From the NCBI RefSeq assembly GCF_001187725.1, contig NZ_LGIQ01000016.1:112868-176867 (forward strand): 64,000 nt of DNA, read 5' to 3'. Numbering within the stretch: position 1 is the first letter of the stretch; each line of letters begins with the position of its first letter. The DNA is from Brevibacillus reuszeri (GTDB lineage Bacteria > Bacillota > Bacilli > Brevibacillales > Brevibacillaceae). Position numbers and translations under genes: made by a program. Positions 8,506-16,135 of this stretch are shown here, piece by piece. The notes under the pieces are model-generated. The model worked only from the letters and a program-made list of their open reading frames with translations. It did no database searches and was not told where the DNA came from.

Positions 8506-10785
8506 GTGCATATTAAGGTGGGGTTATTGTTTTCGTTAACAGGCACAACAGCGCTCACTGAAAAAGGACAATGTGATGCAGCGAGGTTGGCCATCGAAGA
8601 AGGTAGCCATGGACCGTACAAAATAGAAGCAATCATTCGTGATATTTGTTCCGATCCGAGAAAAAGTGCACGAGAAGCAGAAGCGATGGCACAAGAAGGC
8701 GTTCGAATCTTCATCGGATGCTACACATCTGCCTGCAGAAAAGCGATTCTACCGGTACTGGAAAAATTCAATTGTCTTCTAGTCTATCCCACTTTATATG
8801 AGGGACAGGAATGTCATCCAAACGTGATCTATACGGGAGAATTACCGAATCAGCAGGTGTATACGCTGCTGGATTATTTGACGCGCCACTATGGCAAACG
8901 CGTTTATTGTATCGGCACAGACTATGTCTATCCGCGCGAAACCAATCAGCAGGTGCAATCATTTTTACGTGATCGGGAAGGTGCTGTCATCAAGGAGCAG
9001 TACGTTCCATTCGGACACCAGCATTTTCAAGAGGTATGGAGCGATATTTTGTCCCAAGAGCCGGATGCTATTTTCTCCACGCTCGTTGGAAAAAGTATCA
9101 TTCCTTTTTACAGAGATCAGCAGCGCCTGGGAACCAAACTCAAAAAGGTTCCTATCTTCAGCCCGATCACGAAAGAAACGGAGCTGGAAGCAATCGGCGC
9201 GGAATATGGAGCTGGCCATTACAGCTCTGCCAGCTACTTTCAATCCTTACCTACACCGGAAAATCTGGCTTTTATCCGCCGTTTTCAACAATTCACTGGC
9301 GAGAAGCGCGCGATTTCCTCCGTCATGTACAACACGTATCTTGGAACGAAGATGGTTTTGGACACGATCGTAGAGGCAAGGAGCACCAATCATCGGAAAA
9401 TATATGAGCATATGAGCAAAAAAACGTTTGAGACGGCATGTGGAACGATGCTTGTTGATACAACGCACCGCCATTTGTCACGGCCTGTCAAAATCGGCAA
9501 ATCCCTTTCCAACGGTCAATTTGAGATCGTCTGGGACTCTGAGCGAAATATTGTGCCACGGCCGTTTCACACAAGCAGCAGGACCTATACTCCTCTGAGT
9601 GATGTCGTGCTAAAAGCCTGGGGGAACATGAGCGAAGAAGCTGTAGTCGCCATATCGGAGCAAGGAACCGTCATCTATGTCAGCAGCAAGGCAGAACAGC
9701 TCACATCGTTTGCTCACGGACAATCCGTTACGCCTGCTATGCTGCAAGCGATGCATCAAACCTTTCTCGTTACTCCCTATGCCGAAGAGCGCTGCCAGAT
9801 TTATTTAGTGAAGCCAAGAATGGCCCCTGCTGCCCCCTCACCCACTGCTTCTCGGTTTGGTGGAATCCAGACAGTCCATCCCGGCTATCAGCGAGAGCTG
9901 GAAATCGCCCGAATAGCCGCACAATCCACTGCCAACGTGCTGATTCTGGGGGAAACAGGGACAGGGAAAGAAGTAATGGCCGAATCGATCCACCGGGAAA
10001 GTGATCGCAAAAATGGTCCGTTCATTGCAGTAAACACGGCCTTATTGCCAAAAGATTTAATTGCGAGCGAGCTATTTGGATTTGTGGATGGGGCTTTTAC
10101 AGGGGCGAAAAAAGGCGGGGCCATCGGAAAATTTGAGGCGGCGCACAATGGCACGATCTTTTTGGATGAAATTGGGGATATGCCACTGGAGCTTCAGGTG
10201 GTGCTACTGCGTGTGATTGAATCGAAGAAAATTGTGAGACTGGGCGAATCCAGAGAGCGAGCGATCAACGTACGGATAATCGCTGCCACGAACCGGAATC
10301 TCGCAGCAGAAATGGTCGCCAATCAATCGTTTCGTCCTGACCTGTTTTACCGGTTGAACGTCTTATCGATCACGATCCCGTCTTTAATGGATCGACCTGA
10401 AGACATCGAGCACCTCTGTCAGGAATTGATACACGAATGCTTCCTGACCTACGGAGATGGTCCTCAATCCTTTCAGAAGGAGGCGCTGCACGCTCTCGTG
10501 CATCATCCATGGCCAGGAAATATTCGCGAGCTGCGCAATGTGATTGAACGAGCTTTTCTTTTAGCCAGACAAGAAAAATCGGACATCACACCAGAGCATT
10601 TACCACCTAACATAAGAAATACCGATTCCTATCTGCAGCAGCCTGCACGCTCCAGCTCGTTGAAAAGCTTGGAGCGGCAAGTCATTGAGCAAGCTCTGCA
10701 AAAAACGAAATCGGTAACCGAAGCATCACAGTTTCTCGGTATTGCTCGAAGTACGTTATATCGAAAAATTAAAAGCTATTATTGA
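8506..10785 (+). CDS. Sigma-54 activator with fused AmiC/UrtA-type ligand-binding domain
   Basis: A 759-aa regulator with no signal peptide. Residues ~3-350 resemble type-I solute-binding proteins of the AmiC/urea-amide class (KVGLLFSLTGTTALTEKGQ, YTGELPNQQVYTLLDYL, AGHYSSASYFQSLPTPEN). The centre is a sigma-54 AAA+ domain: Walker A GETGTGKE from residue 482, sigma-54 loop GAFTGAK at 529, DEIGDMP Walker B. The last ~45 residues are a Fis-type HTH (VTEASQFLGIARSTLYRKI). GTG 8506 is chosen because CGGAGG lies 6 nt upstream; an ATG at 8485 lacks a site. It faces the amidase operon and probably activates it when an amide binds. Confidence 0.88.
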   Translation: MHIKVGLLFSLTGTTALTEKGQCDAARLAIEEGSHGPYKIEAIIRDICSDPRKSAREAEAMAQEGVRIFIGCYTSACRKAILPVLEKFNCLLVYPTLYEGQECHPNVIYTGELPNQQVYTLLDYLTRHYGKRVYCIGTDYVYPRETNQQVQSFLRDREGAVIKEQYVPFGHQHFQEVWSDILSQEPDAIFSTLVGKSIIPFYRDQQRLGTKLKKVPIFSPITKETELEAIGAEYGAGHYSSASYFQSLPTPENLAFIRRFQQFTGEKRAISSVMYNTYLGTKMVLDTIVEARSTNHRKIYEHMSKKTFETACGTMLVDTTHRHLSRPVKIGKSLSNGQFEIVWDSERNIVPRPFHTSSRTYTPLSDVVLKAWGNMSEEAVVAISEQGTVIYVSSKAEQLTSFAHGQSVTPAMLQAMHQTFLVTPYAEERCQIYLVKPRMAPAAPSPTASRFGGIQTVHPGYQRELEIARIAAQSTANVLILGETGTGKEVMAESIHRESDRKNGPFIAVNTALLPKDLIASELFGFVDGAFTGAKKGGAIGKFEAAHNGTIFLDEIGDMPLELQVVLLRVIESKKIVRLGESRERAINVRIIAATNRNLAAEMVANQSFRPDLFYRLNVLSITIPSLMDRPEDIEHLCQELIHECFLTYGDGPQSFQKEALHALVHHPWPGNIRELRNVIERAFLLARQEKSDITPEHLPPNIRNTDSYLQQPARSSSLKSLERQVIEQALQKTKSVTEASQFLGIARSTLYRKIKSYY

Positions 10786-11401
10786 TCACCAATTGATCCA
10801 GGCCAAAGCGAGCAGTCGGATGTGCCTGCACGCTTGCTTTTCCTACTGTCAGCATCAATGTAGGCAAATAACGGGACGGAATATTCAATTCCTTGATCAA
10901 GGCATCGCGATTGTATCCACCCATCGGGCATGTGTCATAGCCTTTTGCCTTGGCTGCAAGCATTAGCTGCATCGCTGCATATGAAGAATTGCGGATAGCT
11001 TCGTCACGAGCAATCTCCGGGTTAGACTTGTAAGCTCCCTCGATCTGCGCAATCAGCGTGTCGCGTACAGATTCATTCATATGACCATTGGCAACAGCTT
11101 CGTCATACACAAGATGTGCCGACTTGTCTGCTTCCAAATCGCCTAATATAATGATGGTGGCGTATGCGTCCACTACTTGCTGCTGATTGAATGCAATCGG
11201 GAGCAATTTTTCTTTTATCGCCGGATCAGTCACTACGAGAAAGCGCCAATGCTGCAGATTCCAGGAAGAAGGAGCACTTGCTGCCAGGCGCAGGATTTCA
11301 TTCAGCTCTCCTTGTGGAATGGTTGCGGTAGGATCGTATTTGCGCACGCTATGACGTGCTTCCATCACTTGCTCGGTTGTCCATTTGAGTTCAGTTTGCA
11401 T
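10769..11401 (-). CDS. Nitroreductase-family flavoprotein (YodC-like)
   Basis: A 210-aa nitroreductase: the N-terminal RHSVRKYDPTATIP FMN-phosphate motif, SAPSSWNLQHWRFLVV, and the C-terminal GYDTCPMGGYNRDAL loop. It should be a dimeric FMN enzyme reducing nitroaromatics, quinones or similar with NAD(P)H. ATG start with GCAGGAGG upstream. Its 3' end overlaps that of the sigma-54 activator by 17 bp, with no terminator visible between the converging genes. Natural substrate unknown. Confidence 0.88.
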   Translation of the reverse strand: MQTELKWTTEQVMEARHSVRKYDPTATIPQGELNEILRLAASAPSSWNLQHWRFLVVTDPAIKEKLLPIAFNQQQVVDAYATIIILGDLEADKSAHLVYDEAVANGHMNESVRDTLIAQIEGAYKSNPEIARDEAIRNSSYAAMQLMLAAKAKGYDTCPMGGYNRDALIKELNIPSRYLPTLMLTVGKASVQAHPTARFGLDQLVINNSF

Positions 11402-11529
11402 GTGTATTTATACCTCCTGCGAGTAATTGCATGTGAAATTGATGAAACTTACTTTAATATAGTTAGGAACGATTTGCAACTATATTTTTTGTGCATATGG
11501 CCCATTCTTATTGTTTGAAGGAGGATTCC

Positions 11530-12285
11530 ATGAGATACACGGATAACATTGTCATCGTCACGGGTGCAGGTCACGGTATTGGTCGAGCTGTAGCCAGTAT
11601 GTATGCCTCTAGCGGTGCTCATGTCATCATCGCCGAGCACAATCGCGAAGCTGGAGAAGCTGTTGCAAGCGAGATTAACAAGCGTGAGACTGCAGGCGGA
11701 AGTGCTGCTTTTTATCCAATCGATGTCAGTCAGCCAGTGGAAATTGAACAGCTCATGCAAACGGTATTTGATCGCCATGGCAGGCTCGACGTATTGATAA
11801 ATAATGCGGGTGTGACCAAGTGGGAATCGCCTTATGATCTGACGGTAGACGCTTGGGATTCTATCATGAATACCAATCTGCGCAGTGTGTTCCTGGCATC
11901 CAGAGAGGCGGCCAAAATCATGCGCCAGCAAAAACGCGGCTTTATCGTTAATCTGACCTCAACACGTGCCCATATGTCTGAGCCACATACCGAGGCATAC
12001 GCAGCCTCCAAAGGCGGGATTCTCGCTCTGACACATGCGCTTGCTGTATCCCTCGGTCCTGATGGGATTCGGGTAAATGCGATTTCACCTGGCTGGATTG
12101 AGACGGGCGTTTACTCGCTCTTACGTCCTGAAGATCATGAACAGCATCCGGCTGGTCGTGTAGGCACACCTGATGATATCTCTCGCGCTTGTCTGTTCCT
12201 GACGCAAAAGGACAATGATTTTATTACGGGAACCGAGCTTGTCATTGACGGCGGGATGACGCGCAAAATGATTTACCTCCCATAA
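11530..12285 (+). CDS. Short-chain dehydrogenase/reductase
   Basis: A 251-aa classical SDR: TGAGHGIG coenzyme motif, NNAG, catalytic Ser/Tyr/Lys (NLTSTRAH ... YAASK), and PG after beta-F (ISPGWIETGV). It oxidises or reduces a hydroxyl/carbonyl with NAD(H) or NADP(H). ATG 11530 is used because GAAGGAGG precedes it; the upstream in-frame ATGs lack a site. It is divergent from the nitroreductase gene (~130 bp). No specific substrate can be given. Confidence 0.88.
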   Translation: MRYTDNIVIVTGAGHGIGRAVASMYASSGAHVIIAEHNREAGEAVASEINKRETAGGSAAFYPIDVSQPVEIEQLMQTVFDRHGRLDVLINNAGVTKWESPYDLTVDAWDSIMNTNLRSVFLASREAAKIMRQQKRGFIVNLTSTRAHMSEPHTEAYAASKGGILALTHALAVSLGPDGIRVNAISPGWIETGVYSLLRPEDHEQHPAGRVGTPDDISRACLFLTQKDNDFITGTELVIDGGMTRKMIYLP

Positions 12286-12289
12286 GAAA

Positions 12290-12425
12290 ACCTTGATCGA
12301 AGCTGCTCAAGGAGGAGCGACCGCGTTTTAGCGGAAGGTTTCACGGAAGTAATGCCGGGAGCCGCCGCTGAGGTACCTTGTCATGCACTCCGGAATTCAT
12401 AAGCGTCTCGCTTATAAATTCCTAA
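12290..12425 (+). other. Structured intergenic region after the SDR gene
   Basis: Several nested stems: AAACCTT/AAGGTTT (closing) around GCTC-aaggag-GAGC and CCGC-gtttta-GCGG, then a 13-bp hairpin GGAATTCATAAGC/GCTTATAAATTCC with one mismatch and a short loop. No T-run follows, so it is not a plain terminator. It does not match a riboswitch class I know. It could be the leader of the 33-aa ORF or a 3'UTR structure. Confidence 0.35.
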
Positions 12426-12498
12426 ACGTTAAAAACTAAACCAATACCCCTCCAGGTGAATATCTTGGTTATACCAAGAGATAAAGGAGGAGTAGTAG

Positions 12499-12600
12499 TT
12501 GCCTTTTGAAGAAGAAGATCTAAGGCTCATTGCACTCTGGTTGCTTGCTATCGGGTATCTGATTCTCGCCTTTACCGAATTGGCTGCCCTGAGTTATTGA
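12499..12600 (+). CDS. 33-aa membrane miniprotein
   Basis: TTG start with ATAAAGGAGGAGTAGTAG upstream, a very strong ribosome site. The product, MPFEEEDLRLIALWLLAIGY and on to TELAALSY, has an acidic N-terminus and one hydrophobic helix. Function unknown; the strong initiation site and the terminator directly after the stop support it as a real gene. It converges with the oxidase operon. Confidence 0.6.
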   Translation: MPFEEEDLRLIALWLLAIGYLILAFTELAALSY

Positions 12601-12606
12601 CCAAAA

Positions 12607-12642
12607 AGAAAGCCACTCGCTTTATTACACGAGTGGCTTTCT
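12607..12642. terminator. Bidirectional terminator, miniprotein/oxidase
   Basis: 13-bp perfect stem AGAAAGCCACTCG/CGAGTGGCTTTCT, 10-nt loop, between converging genes. Confidence 0.85.
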
Positions 12643-12663
12643 GCTATTTCATCCCCCAATGGA

Positions 12664-14337
12664 TTACCACGTTTTAAATGGAGGCGAGCCCGGTGCCTGA
12701 TGCTGGATTTGCTCCATAATCGGATAACCGTATGCCAGAATGATCAGGAATGCGACCAATCCGACCCATACAGGCCAACGCTCCAAAATACGCGGTACTT
12801 CTTGTTTGGTTTCTGTCTCTCCAATCGGATACTCGGTATTCCCTTTTGGAGCGTAAAAAGTCAGGTACAGCAAGATCAGAATCATGAGAATCGCTGATAC
12901 AAACAACAGTCCGCCACCAAAAGCCATTACGCGTTGGTAGTCCATCCAGCCAAGTGCCAGTGGATGATCCATGTACGTTGTGTAATCTGTACGGCGCGGT
13001 GCCCCTTGCAAGCCCATGGTGTGCATCGCCAGGGACATCAGGAACATCCCTACTGCCCAAAATACGGTTTGCACCATCGCCATACGATTTGCCGTTTTGG
13101 TCAAAGTACGTCCTGTCAGTGCTGGAACCAGCCAGAAGCTGACCCCGAAGAACGTCATGGCAACTGCGGCGCCTACGGTGATATGGAAGTGACCCGTTAC
13201 CCAGATCGTATTATGAACCACTGCGTTGATCTGGTTACTTGCGTTAATAATTCCCCCTGCTCCACCAGGGATAAAGAACAGCATACCGACGAATGGAGCG
13301 AAGAAGCGAACATCAGTCCAAGGCAGCTTTTTGAGCCAGCCAAACAGCCCTACTCCGCCTTTTTTACGTCCGGATGTTTCAAAAATCGCAAAGATCGAGA
13401 AGGCTGTCATCAGCGATGGAATCACAACGATCAGTGTGAGTGTTACGTGAATCATTTTCCAGCCTGCCGAGATACCTGGCTCCATCAGCTGATGGTGGAA
13501 CCCAACAGGGATCGAGAACAGCAGCAGCAAAATAAAGGCGAGACGGCTGAGCGAGTCACTGAATACGTGTCCGCCGATAATTCGTGGAATACAGACATAC
13601 CAAGCCATGTAAGCAGGCATCAACCAGAAGTATACGAGCGGATGTCCAAAGAACCAGAACAAGGTACGGCTAAGCATGACGTTAATCGTTGGTGTGAGTC
13701 CCAGCGACCACGGAATGAGCTGAAACAATACTTCTGCAGCTACAGGAAGCGTAGCGATAATCCACATGATATAGGTTGTCACAGCCATGAAAACAAACAA
13801 TGGGGACATTTGCCCTTTGTTTTCGCGTCTCCATTTGCGATAGCTCGTAAAGACGCTGATCCCAGCAATCCAGCTACCAACTACCAGCAGCGCAGCACCG
13901 ATGTAGAAGTAAGGAGAAGCTTTTAACGGTGCGTAAAACGTGTACAAAACAGATGCTTCATTTCTTAAAATGGTGACAACAGCCATCGCTGTACCGACCA
14001 CCATCAAAATCCATCCAATCCAGCCCAGCTTCAGAGCTGTACCGTGCAGGGCACCACCTGTCGTACGAGCAACACCCGAGAAGATAAATCCAACGATGAA
14101 AAACGTGGTAAAAATAAGTGCCATCAATACGCCGTGCGCAGTCAAAATTTGATAGTAGTTCGTCCAGCTAGGCAGCTCTATAATGCCGCCGCGCACCATC
14201 CCTTGCAGCATTCCCGCCAATGCTGCGAGTCCAAATGCTACATACGCTACCCAGACATAAGCTAGACTCAGCTTTGCCGTCGCTGGTGCGATTGGCGCAT
14301 GGGAGATCTGTGTCTCTTCTTTTCGTGCGATTACCAT
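12664..14337 (-). CDS. cbaA: ba3-type cytochrome c oxidase subunit I
   Basis: A 557-aa, ~13-helix haem-copper oxidase core of the B (ba3) family. Seen: the low-spin haem His in YQILTAHGVLMALIF, the CuB His-Tyr site GHPLVYFWLMPAY, the HH pair (VGFHHQLMEPG) and the haem a3/b His pair in TGHFHITVGAA. It reduces oxygen to water and pumps protons. ATG start. It is the third gene of an operon with subunit II (16 bp upstream) and a subunit IIa miniprotein; the chain is shorter and less A-type than caa3 subunit I, supporting the b(o/a)3 class. Confidence 0.92.
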   Translation of the reverse strand: MVIARKEETQISHAPIAPATAKLSLAYVWVAYVAFGLAALAGMLQGMVRGGIIELPSWTNYYQILTAHGVLMALIFTTFFIVGFIFSGVARTTGGALHGTALKLGWIGWILMVVGTAMAVVTILRNEASVLYTFYAPLKASPYFYIGAALLVVGSWIAGISVFTSYRKWRRENKGQMSPLFVFMAVTTYIMWIIATLPVAAEVLFQLIPWSLGLTPTINVMLSRTLFWFFGHPLVYFWLMPAYMAWYVCIPRIIGGHVFSDSLSRLAFILLLLFSIPVGFHHQLMEPGISAGWKMIHVTLTLIVVIPSLMTAFSIFAIFETSGRKKGGVGLFGWLKKLPWTDVRFFAPFVGMLFFIPGGAGGIINASNQINAVVHNTIWVTGHFHITVGAAVAMTFFGVSFWLVPALTGRTLTKTANRMAMVQTVFWAVGMFLMSLAMHTMGLQGAPRRTDYTTYMDHPLALGWMDYQRVMAFGGGLLFVSAILMILILLYLTFYAPKGNTEYPIGETETKQEVPRILERWPVWVGLVAFLIILAYGYPIMEQIQHQAPGSPPFKTW

Positions 14338-14353
14338 CCAATATCACCTACCT

Positions 14354-14821
14354 TTATTTCACAATAATTGTCGTCGACATCACCTGATGACCTGCCCCAC
14401 AATACTCGTTGCATAGAATCAGGTACTCGCCTGGCTTATCGAATGTATACGTAGCTGAGCTGATATGCCCTGGCAATACCATGAAATTGATGTTCGTCTC
14501 AGGGATTTGGAAGCCGTGGATGACATCAGGACTGGTTACGTGGAAATTCACAGTGGAGCCAACCGCTACTTCCATTTTCGTGGGAGAGAAACCAAAAGCG
14601 AAGGCTGTCATGTAGGCGTCAAATTCCTTTTCCCCTACCTGCTTTAAGCCTGGTTTATCAAAAGGAGGTGTCTCCATTACTTTTTCCGGATCAATCATTT
14701 CCATGTTACTTGGTGGAGCCATCCCCATCGCGAATGCATTGACGCACAATAAAACGATAAACAAGGCCAATCCGCCTGCGCCAAGCATCAACCAAATTTT
14801 TTCAAATCGATGCAAATGCAT
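14354..14821 (-). CDS. cbaB: ba3-type cytochrome c oxidase subunit II
   Basis: A 155-aa protein with one N-terminal membrane anchor (residues 10-32) and an external cupredoxin domain. The CuA site is complete: His in SPDVIHGFQIPE and CNEYCGAGHQVM (Cys, Cys, His, Met). It accepts electrons from cytochrome c and passes them to subunit I. Single-anchor subunit II is typical of ba3 oxidases. ATG start with GGAGGGTAC upstream. Confidence 0.92.
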   Translation of the reverse strand: MHLHRFEKIWLMLGAGGLALFIVLLCVNAFAMGMAPPSNMEMIDPEKVMETPPFDKPGLKQVGEKEFDAYMTAFAFGFSPTKMEVAVGSTVNFHVTSPDVIHGFQIPETNINFMVLPGHISSATYTFDKPGEYLILCNEYCGAGHQVMSTTIIVK

Positions 14822-14844
14822 AAGTACCCTCCTTCTCTATCCTC

Positions 14845-15009
14845 TTATGCCCGTTCCAGGAAAAGACCGAATACACCAAACCAACTGAGGAGAATAATAC
14901 CTCCGACGATTAGCACGGCAGCAAACGTCCCTGTCAGGTTCTCCTCCGGCTGGGTCTTTTCTTTTTTGGATTTCTTTGTTTGACCCGAAGTGTTTGTTTG
15001 CGTCTCCAT
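14845..15009 (-). CDS. Cytochrome c oxidase subunit IIa miniprotein
   Basis: A 54-aa protein: hydrophilic, Lys/Thr-rich N-terminus (METQTNTSGQTKKSKKEKTQ) then one membrane helix ending FGVFGLFLERA. This is the layout of the COX2A subunit (CbaD in Thermus) that sits beside ba3 oxidases. ATG start with AAAGGAGGAGAGCGCG upstream. First gene of the oxidase operon, 23 bp before subunit II. Confidence 0.85.
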   Translation of the reverse strand: METQTNTSGQTKKSKKEKTQPEENLTGTFAAVLIVGGIILLSWFGVFGLFLERA

Positions 15010-15095
15010 CGCGCTCTCCTCCTTTCCGAGTGCCCTTGTGGGGCGTGGTTACTTTACGCCTTCATTCTACCGCTGGGACTAGTTGGAAGTAATTC

Positions 15096-15128
15096 GGGGA
15101 AATCCCCTAAAATGGTCGGGGAAACTCC
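15096..15128 (-). promoter_or_regulatory. NreC-type palindromes upstream of the oxidase operon
   Basis: GGGGAAATCCCC (15096-15107) is a perfect GGGG-N4-CCCC palindrome; GGGGAAACTCC (15118-15128) is a partial copy 22 bp away, about two helical turns. They lie 87-120 bp before the subunit IIa start. The form matches the GGG-N4-CCC core of the staphylococcal NreC site, and the same form occurs before the NreBC-like genes. Confidence 0.5.
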
Positions 15129-15178
15129 TGATATTCGTCGGTTTCGGACACAAGTTGGACATAAAACCCCGGGGGCGC

Positions 15179-15422
15179 CGAACAATAGTGGTGGGGAGGA
15201 AACGGGAGAAAACACTCCAGCTTCTTGGGACACTAGCTTGGAGGATTCACTGTACGGCTCCATTGCAAAAGCGAAACCGCGTCCAAAGTGGCGAGTTCAT
15301 GAGGTCATCCCAAAGGTGGACGCTTAAGAGCGTGTTTCGCTTTTTCCATTGCGCCTCGGTTGGTGTCCCAAAGAGCTTCGTTTTTTTCTCCCGTTTCCTC
15401 TGCGAGCCGTCACTTCTGTTCG
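15179..15422 (+). repeat. Structured ~244-nt repeat, copy 1
   Basis: Perfect 17-bp stem 15196-15212/15384-15400 (GAGGAAACGGGAGAAAA and complement), outer CGAACA/TGTTCG and AGTG/CACT pairs, inner TTGGGACAC/GTGTCCCAA (15225-15233/15363-15371), AAAAGCGAAAC/GTTTCGCTTTT (15267-15277/15334-15344) and GCGTCCA/TGGACGC (15279-15285/15317-15323). A second copy with compensatory changes lies at 43.7 kb. No convincing ORF. Candidate structured RNA or miniature element; the drawn strand is arbitrary. Confidence 0.75.
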
Positions 15423-15437
15423 TGACTTAAAACATAA

Positions 15438-15471
15438 AAAAACGTCTGAAAGCATTTGCTCAGACGTTTTT
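15438..15471. terminator. Terminator of the nreBC-like operon
   Basis: 12-bp stem AAAAACGTCTGA/TCAGACGTTTTT with a 10-nt loop, T-rich on both strands, 8 bp after the regulator stop. Confidence 0.88.
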
Positions 15472-15478
15472 AAAATAT

Positions 15479-16135
15479 TTATTCAAAATCCAGCCAGCCT
15501 TTTTTGATCGCATATCGCACGAGATCAGGGCGTGTTCGCAGGTGAAGCTTTTCCATGATATGTGCCTTGTGTGACTCGACTGTTTTTACCGAGACGGTTA
15601 GCTGCTCGGCAATTTCTTTGTTGCTGAAGCCTTTGGCGATGAGGACGAGTACTTCCTTTTCCCGGTCGGTCAGAATTTCGTATTTCGCCTGCTCTTCACC
15701 GTTTTTCACCATCTGCAAAAATTCCTCGATTAAGGACTTCGTTGCTGACGGGTATAAATAAGCCATACCGTTGTTTACCGAACGGATGGCAGCGATCAGG
15801 TCGAGATCAGGTGCGCTTTTTAAAATATAGCCTGCTGCTCCTGCCTGGAGGACGCGAAACAAGTATTCCTCGTCATCGTGCATGGTCAAGACAAGCACTT
15901 GAATTTCCGGTGCCGTTTCCTTCAATCTAGCTGTTGCCGTCAATCCGTTTTCGCCCGGCGGCATGCTCAGGTCCATCAAAACGACATCAGGTCGGATCTC
16001 CCACGCTTTTTCACATGCTTCTTTGCCGTCAGCGGCATACGCGACAACTTCCATATCTGCTTGAGCATTGATCAACATGCCCAAACCGGATCGCACGATC
16101 GCATGGTCATCAGCGATTAACACGCGAATGGTCAT
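15479..16135 (-). CDS. nreC: NarL/FixJ-family response regulator (NreC-like)
   Basis: A 218-aa regulator: receiver with D9/D10, phospho-acceptor D55 (VVLMDLSMP) and K105 region (GYILKSAP), then a LuxR-type HTH (LTDREKEVLVLIAKGFSNKEIAEQLTVSVKTVESHKAHIMEKL). Its start overlaps the end of the kinase gene by 26 bp. The kinase has an NreB-type iron-sulfur cysteine pattern, so this is best read as the NreC-like partner; the adjacent ba3 oxidase carries matching palindromes and is the likely target. Confidence 0.85.
   Translation of the reverse strand: MTIRVLIADDHAIVRSGLGMLINAQADMEVVAYAADGKEACEKAWEIRPDVVLMDLSMPPGENGLTATARLKETAPEIQVLVLTMHDDEEYLFRVLQAGAAGYILKSAPDLDLIAAIRSVNNGMAYLYPSATKSLIEEFLQMVKNGEEQAKYEILTDREKEVLVLIAKGFSNKEIAEQLTVSVKTVESHKAHIMEKLHLRTRPDLVRYAIKKGWLDFE

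Noticed and set aside
12315..12330. 16-nt exact match GAGCGACCGCGTTTTA also at 50443-50458, suggesting a repeat
   Set aside because: The similarity stops at the edges of the 16-mer, and in a 64-kb window about one such match is expected by chance.
12290..12330. T-box leader (GGAGCGACCGCG)
   Set aside because: The invariant TGGNACCGCG antiterminator bulge is absent and no aminoacyl-tRNA synthetase or amino-acid gene follows.
15054..15430. Open frames of 69-115 codons across the first structured repeat
   Set aside because: No ribosome sites, no conservation in frame with copy 2, and the pattern of change fits base pairing rather than coding.
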